NCBI RefSeq assembly: GCF_001411555.2
Contig: NC_049902.1
Span: 13,123,423 to 13,187,422, forward strand
Origin: Juglans regia
Lineage: Eukaryota > Streptophyta > Magnoliopsida > Fagales > Juglandaceae
Direction of reading: 5' to 3'
Length of the DNA: 64,000 nt
Shown here: piece after piece, positions 22,809-33,104 of the stretch
Numbering within the stretch: position 1 is the stretch's first letter
Layout of the letters: every line of letters begins with the position of its first letter
Position numbers and translations under genes: made by a program
The notes under the pieces: generated by a model
Told to the model about the DNA's origin: nothing
The model's database searches: none
What the model saw: the letters and a program-made list of their open reading frames with translations, nothing else

Positions 22809-22872
22809 CAATTTAGGGTTTCGGATTGAACCCTTAAATCAATTTATAGGTTCAATCCGAAACCCTAAATTG
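22809..22872. repeat. Inverted repeat, 24-bp perfect arms
   Basis: CAATTTAGGGTTTCGGATTG (first 20 of 24 bases, 22809-22832) pairs exactly with 22849-22872 across a 16-base loop. The right arm overlaps the left arm of the larger palindrome at 22854. Confidence 0.9.
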
Positions 22873-22946
22873 ATTTAGGGGTTTCGATTGAAACAAATTC
22901 AATTTGTTTCAATCGAAACCCCTAAATCAATTTAGGGTTTCGGATT
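22854..22946. repeat. 93-bp palindrome with perfect 46-bp arms
   Basis: Left arm 22854-22899 (begins AATCCGAAACCCTAAATTGA) and right arm 22901-22946 are exact inverses around a single central C at 22900. The arms contain AAACCCTAAA, the plant telo-box/telomere-repeat motif. The palindrome lies about 110-210 bp upstream of the hAT transposase start codon, inside the element. Confidence 0.92.
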
Positions 22947-22979
22947 TAATCTCTAAATTGATTAAGGGTTCTAAATCCG
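22941..22979. repeat. Small flanking hairpin
   Basis: CGGATTTA (22941-22948) pairs with TAAATCCG (22972-22979). With the two larger inverted repeats it makes 22809-22979 a continuous chain of possible stem-loops. Confidence 0.6.
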
Positions 22980-24086
22980 AACACCCAAAGGCCAGAAATA
23001 GTAAAATACAAACTACCAAAAAAAAAACAAACAAACTAATAATTAAACACATGCACAAATTTCTTCATAGCACACAAATTCACAATTATTATCATCCTCC
23101 ATCTCTGATTCAACCCATCATTCCTCCAATCTCCAATCCAAAATTAAAAAAATAAAATCTAGGGTTTCGGATTTCTCACCTTTGAGTGGCGGCAAATGCA
23201 AAGTGAAATTAGAAGTTCAAACGACAGTGAAGTGACTGGAGTTCCGTTGGTGCTACTCGTGCAGTTGTGCGAGAGAGGGAATAGATCAAGCTAGAGAGAT
23301 AGAGAGACAGAGAGAGATCGAGACTGAGAGAGAGTGAGTCTGAGAGTGAGAGAGAAGAGAGTTCGAGAAGGAGAATGACGCGGGGGGAGGGGGGGACCTT
23401 ATATGGGGTTATATATATAATTTTAATTAAATATATTAAGCGAGGCAGGGGAAAAGCGGAGCGGGGCTTCACCTCTACAGGAGTCTTTGGGTGCAGGCGG
23501 GGCCCCCTGCATCCCGCTCGAGCGGTCTGGAACCCCCACCCTGCTTGAGCAGGGGCGGGGCAGCGGGGTGCGGGGCCCGCTACCCATCCCTACTGACCGC
23601 CATACTCCCAGAGAGGTGATGGCTCTCACGCGCCGTCACAGTCACTCTGTTTATCTTTTTTTCCTCAAAAGTTGAAAATGTTGTTCTAAGTCTTTCCAAA
23701 ATATAATTCATTTTTTATCATGCATCTTTAATTTTTTTATGTCTTTTGTTTTAGAAAATAAAAACAAAAATCACATAGTCTATTGGACTTTTGTCCATAG
23801 AGTTTATCTTTTGGACTTTTGTTCATAGAATGTGTTCTCTACTCTGTCTTAGACAGAGAGTATGAGGTTTGTAAACTTTGTCTTGAACAAAGTTGTGCTG
23901 TCTCTCAGACGATGGTTTGTAAAGGTTTGTAGCATGGATTAGACCATGTCAGTCACAGTTATGTACTAGAGAGTTATTAATATTGTAGTTGACTTATTAT
24001 CTATGTTTTAGGTCAAAGTTGTAATGTCCGTTATTAATAAATGCAATATGCTTTATTAAAAAAAAAAGGGATAAATCATCATAATT

Positions 24087-25530
24087 GATATGTTATGACA
24101 TGCTATAGTCTTATCAGATAAAATGTTCAATTTTATCGCCGACTATGAACTTATTATTTTCGTAAGTTACAAGGACTTGCAATTTATATCTTTTGTATTT
24201 TATTATCATACTATATAACTTATTGATTAAATAAATACAATGTCTAATGTTCATGAAATTTTCAAACAAATCATATTTTGCTAAATAAAATATTATTATA
24301 AAAATGTCACTCAAGTTGGATTATGATCACGACACTAACCCCAACAATTGAGCATCCAAAAAAGCGATCTAGGCCGGAGGTAAACTATGATATATAGGAC
24401 GGCTAAAATTCCATTCTTTCAGTTTCTTTGCACAGCTGGCCACCATGAGTATGGCCATGGGTTGACCCAATATGAGGTGCAGGTGATCTTTCTGATCAAA
24501 ATGGCATTAAAATATAGAAATGAAAAAATTGCTTTGGCTTCGAAATTGACCGCTCAAGTTAACCGTTTGATAAACTTTTTTTTATTTATTTAGTGAATAA
24601 AAAAATAATTTTAAATATATTGATATATATTTTTTTATTTTTTAAAAATATTAAAAAATATAAATAAAAAAATATATTCAAAAAATATTATCGGTCAAAA
24701 TGAGTGGGCTACTCTAGACGGCAGAATAGCCCGACTCATATAGAAAATAGTTTGCGATCCAAACATGTTGTTTAGTGGGGACCAATTTAAAAAATCAATA
24801 TTTTTAATAATAAATTAAATTTCTTTAAAAAAATTCACATGAATTTTGCATGTCATATATGTAGTATTAATATTTGTAAAATAAATGAGAGGTGAAGGGG
24901 AATTACTGTCCCATATTAATAAACTCGATCCCCAAAGCAAATTAAACAAGGAAAATACTCTAGTCTATTACATAAAAATGATCCACGAATTAACGTGATT
25001 TATTGTAGTTCGTCATATTATAAAATTATTTTTATTATAAAATAAATTTAATAAATCAAATAAAATTAAATCAATTTATGAAATTAATCTTTTATAATTA
25101 TTTTGTAGATGCGACAATTCTCATTAAACAATGAAAACCAATGGCAGAAAGTCTCGTTGATCAGTTATTGGAGCAATTAATTCTGGTAACCAGATAACAG
25201 AGACGAATAATTCATTGAAATAAAAAGTCCTCGTGCATGTTAATTATCTTCATTGTTGAAAGACAAAGAAGTAAAATCGTATGGCTATGAGAGTTACAAC
25301 ATGGCCTTCTTTCTTCTCTTTGGGTCCCATCTCTCAACTGGAATTAATTGGGCGGGCGAACAAAAATGTCCATACTACTCCATCGCAATCGGCCTTCTAG
25401 TTGTTCCCTGTTTAAAGAACACGTCACGATCGAGCAGCAGCAGCATCCTTTTCTAGCTTCCATCAGCTTCTGGCCTAGCTTTTGTATTTAAGACAAGATA
25501 TATAGCAGAAGAAGCCCAGCATAGATTCTC
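24087..25530. other. Intergenic stretch, no gene seen
   Basis: AT-rich with only short non-protein-like frames. 24595-24690 resembles the AT-rich sequence at 54712-54820 in opposite orientation and is probably another MITE family. 25380-25535 looks like promoter or leader sequence of the small ORF that follows: an agcagcagcagc run at about 25434-25444, then a tatttaagacaagatatata block at 25485. Confidence 0.55.
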
Positions 25531-25537
25531 GATCAGC

Positions 25538-25867
25538 ATGATCAAAACTACATCTTCTCTCCAATTCATCAAATCCTCGATAATGTATCATTTGTCGTTG
25601 GTGGCATATTATATATTCTTCAATTCAACTAAAGTTGTTTATTTTCTTCTGCTGCTCTTCGTGGGTTCATTTTACGTGCTTCTATTCTTGGAAGGAATGA
25701 GGAGGAGTTTTCAGGAAGAAGCAGGTAGGGTTTGCGAGCAGATCAGGGGTAGGAGGATTATACAGTTCCATGAAAGTAGATCAGTACCTGCACTTTACGA
25801 CTACTCCAATTCCTCCTATTCCATGATCTGGGTCTCATCGGTGGCGGGCTTTCTCAGAATCAGATAG
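25538..25867 (+). CDS. Possible small single-pass membrane protein, unknown function
   Basis: 109 codons, ATG at 25538, stop TAG at 25865-25867. I do not recognise the family. Residues 15-28 are hydrophobic and residues 33-51 (VVYFLLLLFVGSFYVLLFL) form a clear membrane helix or uncleaved signal anchor. A basic stretch follows it (GMRRSFQEE, RGRRI), so the C-terminal half probably lies on one side of the membrane. The tail ends YDYSNSSYSMIWVSSVAGFL. The upstream leader looks gene-like and has a TATA-like tatttaag about 50 bp before the ATG. An alternative splice (donor GT at 25725, acceptor AG at 26371-26372) would keep a frame that ends KFKLGVEERK. Length and layout resemble plant small secreted or signalling-peptide precursors, but that is only a guess. 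It could also be a chance frame. Confidence 0.4.
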   Translation: MIKTTSSLQFIKSSIMYHLSLVAYYIFFNSTKVVYFLLLLFVGSFYVLLFLEGMRRSFQEEAGRVCEQIRGRRIIQFHESRSVPALYDYSNSSYSMIWVSSVAGFLRIR

Positions 25868-26069
25868 ATCATCCTATATATATATATATATATATGCACT
25901 ATATATATATATATATGGGATTTCAATTCTCATGTTACATTAATCATACTGACTATCTATCTTGTGTCAATGCTTCTGATTTGGCTTTCGTTTTTTTTTT
26001 TTTGGGGGGGGGTTTTTCCTCGTATACATAAATATGTTACCCTCAGGATCAAACAACAATGGTGCGTTC

Positions 26070-26113
<44 letters not shown>

Positions 26114-27240
26114 TTATTCAGGGAGTTCCTCTTCATGCCAAAGTTTTGGGTCAATAATATATATGGAAAATTCTATATATTATACTACCATCTCACTTTT
26201 ATCTCTCGAAATATGATGTGGCATATTTATCACAATTACATGATCATTTATTACATGCTTCTTTATCATTTAATAGTGATTAATATGCCGCATATTATTT
26301 AGTATGATCAAAATAAGATGAGAGTATGATATATAACATTACTCATATATATTATATATATATTGCATGCAGGGCAGATGATCAGGAAATTTAAGTTGGG
26401 AGTAGAAGAACGGAAATAGATTGTTTCTAGGACTCGCGCGTCGTGTCAATTCGAATTCGTGCCGGATTATTTGAGTTTCTGTATTCAGATTCGTGTTATG
26501 AAGAGGAACTCGCTGATATATAGACTGTAAAATTGAAACTGACAATAAAATTTAAATGTTTAAAAATTGGCCCAATAAATACCATAAAATAACTGTTGCA
26601 ACCATTTTTTTTATTATTATTAATTTTGGCCCCTCGACCCAAAGGGTGGCATGGTACTGCCCCTAACTTGTTATATACATGGCATACATGATCATAGCTT
26701 GTTGATATATAATATATATAGTGACGAGTAAATTTCGTTACAGTAAGGACGCTGCTAAAACGGAAATGGCCGGCGAGGAACTTCAAATTAATCTTGTCCT
26801 CAAAAAGTTGGTTTTTACAACGACGAAAGATATATTAGCAACAAATGAGTACTGTGTAAGTACAAGACCCCGAGAAAACGTCTCTGGCAGACCAACGACT
26901 GCAGTTTTGGTTCAGAAATTGACCGGCACACGCAAATAAAGACGCAAGCTCGAACAACACACAGTTAGAACTTGGATAGAAATATGAGATCTTGTACAGC
27001 ATGAGCAAACTAGGACAATACGTAGAAGTGCACCACGCACTCAAAGTGCTCGCCACCCTAGGGTGGTACCATAGAGAAGACAAAGTGCTTGTAACAGCAC
27101 TAAGGTGTGCACCATGACGCTTTGCCGCATCTTCTCCTTTCATAGACCCAAATCCTAGTGAACAGGGCAGAGGCGACCCAATTAGTCAAACAAGGCACAC
27201 GCGTAGTACCCGAATATCAGGACTCAACGTGAACACTTTC
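25868..27240. other. Intergenic stretch with TA microsatellites
   Basis: (TA)n runs lie at about 25876-25894, 25899-25915 and 26075-26112. A T-run followed by a G-run lies at about 25991-26012. 26160-26345 is AT-rich. 26370-26540 could be a second exon of the small gene (tgcatgcag then an open frame to a TAG at about 26419). 26700-27240 is of mixed composition with no frame I trust. Confidence 0.5.
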
Positions 27241-27375
27241 TGATACTCCCTATTTTGAGGCGATTTTTCCAGCTGGAAGTTGGAAAGTCCGTTTTTCACG
27301 GGATTTCCAATTTCGTTCCAATTGGTTGGTTTCTATCGCTACGGTTGACTTTTGACGGCGCCCTTCACTCCTCTA

Positions 27376-28770
27376 ATGGCTTCTCCGTCGGCGGGGAATG
27401 TCGGGTCTAATGCTGCTGTAATGAAAACTTATGCGCAGGTGGTGAATAAGAAGACAGAGTACTCTACTTTCAAAATTCCTATGCGTTTTCCCGTTGAAAT
27501 TGATGGTGAGATGGGCTTTGTTTTTTCGGAATCTAAAATGTCAAAAGCTGCTGAGGAATTCCGTTTTGCTTTGGTGATGAAGTTCGTGCGAACTCGCCCA
27601 TCTATTGACAAAATATGGCTTAATGTGGTGAAAATTTGGGGGCTGAATGAAATACCGACTATCAGTTTTATGGATGACTTCTATGTGTTGATTCATATGA
27701 AGAACGAGAGAGACTTTGTGCATGGCTGGGTATATGAAGGAAGAACAATGGAAGGAATTTCTTTTCGCCTATTCAAATGGACCAAAAGATTTTGATGTTA
27801 GAAAAGAATCACCTTTGGCACCCCAATGGATTTTTTTGGCCGGATTACCTATGCACCCATATCGAGCAGATTTTTTACAGATATTAGCTTCTTGGTTTGG
27901 CCGCTACCTCAGAACAGATAATGCTACGCTTAATCGTACTCGTGCTTCAGGGGCACGAATTTGTGTTGAAGTGGACCTGACAATGGAGTTGGTAAAAGGT
28001 TTTCCGATTGTGTTATCTCCCATGACATGCCTGTGGCAGGAGGCCAAATATGAAAAACTTGGTTTTTATTGTTCCAAATGTTTCAGACAAGGCCATACTT
28101 CTGTGGTTTGTAGGGTTGGAGAGAAGAGGAAGGAGGAAGGAAAAGTTGAGGAGAAAAGATTTGGCAACAAAAACTTATTAAGGGATCTACGGAGGACAAA
28201 TCTGATATTGGTTCAGGGGTGCAAAGTATGGTTCTTGTGGCCAGTTCTAGTAAGTTGAAGGATAAGGAGGAAAGTGCAAATGTTGTGGCAATTATCATAA
28301 CCGAGGCTCCGAATACTATGACAACGGTGGTGTTGCCTTGCTCCCCAGTCCCGATAATACAGGTTGAAGTGATAAAATAGAGACAAGGAAAACAATAGTA
28401 TGAACCAGATAAGGATGGTCAACATGTGGATACAGTTGTTTAGAGGGAATATGAAAGTGGGGTTGAGGAGTGTGAAGAAGTATGGCATGATGACGACAAT
28501 GAGGCTAATCCAAGTGTGATTGCGGATATTGCAGCTGGAAATGGTATGGATGATCCGGGTAGAGATAGTTGATAGGGGGAAGTAGCCTTCGGCTACTTTT
28601 CGGAGAGAGAGGAGAGAGAAATTCCAATTTTGATGGGGAAAGAAAAATTGTATGAATCAGATGAGGAAAGACAATCAATTGCTATAAAACATAAAAATTT
28701 GGTTGACCATGAGGAAAAATTGGTGCGAAAGTCTCAACAGGTGCATACCAGCTCTAAAAAATTAAATTTA
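27376..28770 (+). pseudogene. L1 ORF1: DUF4283-like domain and CCHC zinc knuckle
   Basis: Starts at ATG 27376 (MASPSAGNVGSN). A DUF4283-like RNA-binding region follows: VRTRPSIDKIWLNVVKIWGL, FMDDFYVLIHMKNERDFVHG, PQWIFLAGLPMHPYRADF. Then comes a zinc knuckle CSKCFRQGHTSVVC (about 28075-28116; C-x2-C-x4-H-x4-C, intact) and a hydrophilic tail rich in E and D. ORF1 proteins coat the LINE RNA. The frame breaks near 27785-27795 (a shift) and near 28250, with several stops after 28370, so no full ORF1 protein can be made. The start was chosen because an in-frame ATG opens the conserved region. Confidence 0.85.
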
Positions 28771-28773
28771 TGA

Positions 28774-31700
28774 GTGATACGATTTTCTATTGGAATATCA
28801 AAGGGTAGGTTGAAAAAGTTTCTCAAAAAATTCAAGGCAAATTTGTTTGCTATTTCGAAACCATTTTTTGCTGAAGACCGCATGCATGTTCTTGGGAATT
28901 TTCTGAATATGAATTATAACTTTCAAATTTCAAATGAAGCGCAAGGTGGGAAGTTGTGGCTCTTTTGTAATGACCTTAATATTTATGAAGTGCTGATGTG
29001 CTCGAATCAATCCATTTCTGGGTGAGTTGTGTTGGATGGGCAAAAAACATTGGTCACTTTTGTTTATGCAAAGTTCTCTTATGTGGAGAGAAGAGTTTTA
29101 TGGCAAGAACTAGAGGAGAGGCAGATGGCTGATTAGCCATGGCTCGTAACTATATAGACAAGTGTGGCCTCATTGATTTAGCTTGTTTAGGGCAACGTTT
29201 GTCATGGTGCAATGGGCATGTTGGAGCTTCTAGAAGTTGGGCAAAGCTTGATAGAGTGCTCATTAATAATTCTTTATTAGCCCATTTCCAGTCAGCTTAG
29301 TTTAAATACCTTAATCGCAAATCATCATATCACTGTCCGCTGGTGGTTTTTTTGATTTGCCGGTTACCAATTACGATCCCTCTCCTTTTCATTTTCTCAA
29401 TATGTGGTGTTTGCATAATGAATTTTTTCTATTTGTGAAGGAAGTTTGGTGTAGACCGGATGAAGCGACGGGACTTGTGAGGCTTGCTATCAGATTAAAA
29501 AGAACCAAGATAGCCCTTCGTGCCTGGAACAAAAATGTTTTTGGAAAAGTGGAAGGTAATATACGAGCCCTTGAGGAGAGAATGGAAGTCTTGGAGAACC
29601 AACTTCAGGTAGAATTTGGAGGCTGAGGCTAATTTCTTGGTGACAAAAATTGAGCTGGAACTATGGGAGAAGAGGGAGGCCACTCACCTAGGTCAAATTA
29701 AAAAGAAAAAATGGTTAACAAAAGGAGATCAAAATTCGGATTTCTTTCATTCAGTCATTAACCAGCGACGCAAAAAGGGCTTGATTAAGAAGATGGTTCT
29801 TTTGGATGGTAGGATCTTGGATAATGCTGAATCAATACACAATGGTGCTAAGAATTACTTCCGGAGCTTTCTAAATGAGACGCTGGAAACAAAGCATTGC
29901 AATTTGGCAGATTTGGTGGAGAAAAAAGTGTCGGATGAGGAGAATGTGATGCTTTGTGCGGAGCCATCCGAGATGGAAGTTAGACAAGCCATCTTCTCTA
30001 TTCCACAAAATAGAAGTCCAGGCCCTGATAGCTTCGGGTCCAAATTCTATATGTCATGTTGGGATATTATAAAGGAGGATGTCATTGATGCAGCAAGAGA
30101 ACTTTTTTGGGGTGTTCCTCTATCCAGGTTTTATTCTTCATCATTTATTGTTTTGATTCTGAAAGTGCCTAAGCCGACGAGTTTTGTTAAGTTTCGTCCT
30201 ATAAGTCTTTGTTCAGTGGCTTATACGATTTTTGCCAAGATACTTGTTAACAGACTGACTAAAGTGGTATCACATGAACAAGGTGCGTTTCTTCTGGGAC
30301 GTAGTATTTTTTAAAATATTACTTTGGTACAAGAAATGGTACAGTCTTTGAATAAGAAAATTGTCGGTGGAAATGTGATGGTGAAGATAGATATGGCTAA
30401 GGCTTATGACAAGTTGAATTGGGACTTCCTTTTAGAGGTTTTTCAGGCCTTTGGTTTTTCGGAGAGGTTCTATGGACAGATTGAAAATTGTGTCAAGTCT
30501 CTTTAGTATTCTATTATGATGAATGGAACATTTAAATGTGTTTTTCAATCCTCCAGGGGTTTACTCCAGGGGGACCCGCTCTCTCCATACTTATTTATTG
30601 TCATGGAGGAAATTTTGACGAGACTACTGAGGAAAAATTTTGCGGAAGGGAGGATTGGAAAGTATCATCACCCAATTGGTGCTCCTTTGGTTTCTCATCT
30701 TCTATATACGGACAACGTCCTTATTGTTACTAATGGGGGGAAACGATCCACCAAAAATCTTATGCATATGCTTGAGTTATATGAAAAATGGCTGAGGCAG
30801 AAAATTAGCAAGGAGAAGTCGGCTCTATTTGCGTCCAAGAGGATTGCACCAAATCAAAAGCAGGTATTGTTGAGAATTACGGGTTTTAAGGAAGGTAATT
30901 TTCCAGTGACGTATTTTGGGGCTCCCTTGAACTTGGGCAGGCTGACAACTAGGATATTCAAAACTCTTGTGGAAAAAGTGCGAAAGAAAATAGTTGGATG
31001 GAAATTCAGGCTACTTTCGCCAGGTGGAAGGTTGATTCTTGTAAAGCATGTGTTGTCGAACATGCCTGTTCATTTGATGTCTGTGATGAATGCTCCGACA
31101 GCTATTTTTTCCCTTATAAATTCACTTCTTGCAAATTTTTTATGGGGGGAGAAGGATAATAAGGGGATGTTTCATTGGTTGTCGTGGAAAAAAGTTTGCA
31201 AGCCTATAAAAGAAGGGGGTTTGGGTGTAAGAGATTTTAAAGAGGTACAGAAGTCGCTCCATATGAAGTTTGCTTTCCATCTTTTATCTGTAAATAATTT
31301 GTGGATTGATTTCTTCCGAGCCAAGTATTTCCGTAATGGCCATGTTGTAGTACAAAATGGGCATCCTACAGATTCTCTTTCTTGGAAATCAATTAGTTCA
31401 GTTTTACCGGAAGTGATGGACAATGTGAAGGTTTTGGTGAGAGACGGGAATGCTTCTTTTTAGTTTGATAGATGGCTATCATCAGGCTTGTTATCGGCAA
31501 GAGCTCAAGATATTGCCAACGTCAAGCTGTGTATTAATGAATGCTGGCTGAATAATTCTTGGAATATGGATCTGTTAAGGGATTTAGTTGGTATTGACAC
31601 GGTGATGGAGATTGTCCAAAATGTACCGACTGGAAAAAGAGGGTCGGATATAGTTGTCTGGAAGCCATCCCTTGATGGTAAATTCTCAACAGCTACGGCA

Positions 31701-32789
31701 TGGGAGGTGATACGAAATAAAGGGCAGATATTTCCAGGCTATGGATGGTTGTGGCATAAGAGTTTGCCTAAACGGATATCTATTTGTATGTGGAGGATTT
31801 GGTTTAATTATTTGGTTGTGGATGAGAGAGTGCAGGCAAAAGGTGTGTCGTTTGTTTCTGCTTGTGATTGCTGCTCACGGCGTCAAATAGAAAGCATGGA
31901 TCATATTTTCTCTTGGGGGGAGATAATGGCTCAAGTCTGGTCTTATGCAAGTAAAGAATTACGGGTACCATCGATTGACCATTGGCCTTGGAAAACCAGA
32001 GTGTTGAACTGGTTTCGTTATGCGAAGAAGTCATCTGTCAAAGGCACACTAATTGGAGTAATTTCTTGCTTAATTACTTGGTGTCTTTGGAAGAGGAGAT
32101 GTAAAGTAAGAATGAAGGGGAAGTCTGAAAATATTGAATAGGTGTGGCGAGCTGTGTGAGTATGGTTAAAATTACTGGGAGATAACATCTGCTCAGCTCG
32201 TAATCTTTCAGATCATGACAGAGCTATCATTGAAAATTTTCTGGTGCAATGTCCTATAAATGCTTCAAGGCCAGGAAAAATTGTCAAACGCTCTAGGCCT
32301 CCTGCGGGTTGGATGAAACTTAATTGTGATGGTAGTTGTCATGGTAACCCGGGAAACATGGGAGGGGGTGGCATAATTAGAGATAGTGATGGCATGGTGA
32401 AAGGGGCTTTCTCAACTCATTACAGAGAGGGAACCAACAATGGTGCAGAACTGAAGGCTATTGTGGAAGGGATTCGGATGTGTAAAAGGCTTCAAATGGT
32501 TAATATTATTATTGAAAGTGACTCAAAAATTGTTGTCGATTGGATCCGAAAGGGGAGATGCACGTTGTGGTATCTTTGAGATTTTTGGGAAGAATTATGT
32601 AGGGAGTTGAGAGGGCTGAATTACATGGTTACTCATCAATTTTGTGAAGCAAACTATGCTGCGATTTTTTTAGCAAGAGAAGGAGAAATGGGAAAAAATG
32701 CAATATACGATAGTATTCAAAGATTCCCCCAGTGTTTAAAAGGCATTTTCCGGATTGACTATTTGGGACTTTCTTCGTTTCGTTTTTAA
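28774..32789 (+). pseudogene. L1 ORF2: endonuclease, reverse transcriptase, zf-RVT, RNase H
   Basis: Domains in order: endonuclease (28774-29345), where FYWNIKG and GGKLWLFCN are visible but the central GDFN catalytic segment is deleted near 29145. Reverse transcriptase is at 29357-31463: SPGPDSFGSKFY, KFRPISLCSVAYTIFAKIL, MVKIDMAKAYDKLNWDFL, LLQGDPLSPYLFIVMEE. Its catalytic box reads YTDN at 30705-30716 instead of F/YADD. A zf-RVT-like cysteine cluster is at about 31850-31910 (CDCCSRRQIESMDHIF). The RNase H domain is at 32310-32579 (MKLNCDGSCHGNPGNMGGG, NNGAELKAIVEG, IIESDSK), with its D-E-D residues still present. Stops at about 29288, 30312, 30505, 31461 and 32139 and frameshifts in the endonuclease kill the frame. 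Several stops are TAG where W is expected. Confidence 0.9.
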
Positions 32790-33104
32790 TTGGTTAAAGA
32801 TTTTGGTTTTTTTTTGTTGTTCGTTTTGGTTTGTTCTAGGCTTGTCTAGATTTTATTCATTTTTTTATAGGCCTGTTTAGTTTCTTTGGTTTTTTCTTAT
32901 AGGCTTGTTTTGATCGGCGTTTATTTGATTTTCTTGATTGGTTGATTGGTTTGTATTTGGGAGGTTTTTAGTTCTTTATTTGTAAACTCCCAGATACTTA
33001 GTTGTAACCAAGGTATTCCTCTGCCATAAGTGATGGCTTTTTAATAAATTTGGGACGGGGCCAGTAACATGGGGCTACCGGCTCTTCTAAACAAAAAAAA
33101 AAAA
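32790..33104 (+). other. L1 3' UTR and poly-A tail
   Basis: A T/G-rich region with repeated 'ttggttt', 'ttgttttgatcgg' and 'aggcttgt' phrases runs from 32795 to 32990. Then come gttgtaaccaaggtattcct, an aataaa at about 33042-33047, and A12 at 33093-33104. Confidence 0.75.

Larger units (their letters stand above)
19822..23592 (-). mobile_element. hAT-family DNA transposon with 8-bp TSD
   Basis: The element is bounded by CTGACTGC (19814-19821) and CTGACCGC (23593-23600), an 8-bp TSD with one mismatch. 8 bp is the hAT length. The termini are TAAGGGTGCTACC on the left and, inverted, TAGGGATGGGTAGC on the right, matching the TAGGGGTG-like ends of plant hAT elements. Both ends continue into GC-rich subterminal sequence with repeated GGGGCGGGG and CCCCGCCCC blocks (19836-19960 and 23440-23585), sharply unlike the AT-rich interior. 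It encodes a broken transposase on the minus strand. Confidence 0.85.
19469..24069 (+). mobile_element. Retroposon with 17-bp TSD, split by a hAT element
   Basis: GATAAATCATCATAATT occurs at 19452-19468 and again at 24070-24086. Just before the right copy is a poly-A tail (24058-24067) preceded by attaataaatgcaata, a polyadenylation-like signal. Without the nested hAT element (19822-23592 plus one TSD copy), the insert is about 0.82 kb. It opens with a pyrimidine-rich leader and a short frame starting at 19575 (MAESRFAALRHPMTTTRPTA) that resembles the beginning of a LINE ORF1 or a retrocopied transcript. Its 3' half (23601-24050) is non-coding. Whether it is an internally deleted LINE or a processed pseudogene is open. 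Confidence 0.75.
27241..33104 (+). mobile_element. L1-type LINE, near full length, inactive
   Basis: A 5' untranslated stretch is followed by ORF1 (27376-~28770), ORF2 (~28774-32789), a T-rich 3' UTR and a poly-A tail at 33093-33104. The 3' UTR ends with ttttaataaatttgggacgg and gggctaccggctcttc, characteristic of plant L1 3' ends. I found no TSD: tccatcttataac follows the tail, and no match lies near the presumed 5' end, which is therefore approximate. Confidence 0.85.

Noticed and set aside
23209..23472. Minus-strand frame full of S and L (SLSLSDSLSLSLDLSLSLYL)
   Set aside because: It is the translation of a GA/CT microsatellite-like tract in the hAT element.
26835..27143. Minus-strand 102-codon frame
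   Set aside because: No recognisable motif, no upstream promoter-like sequence, and overlaps other short frames of similar quality.
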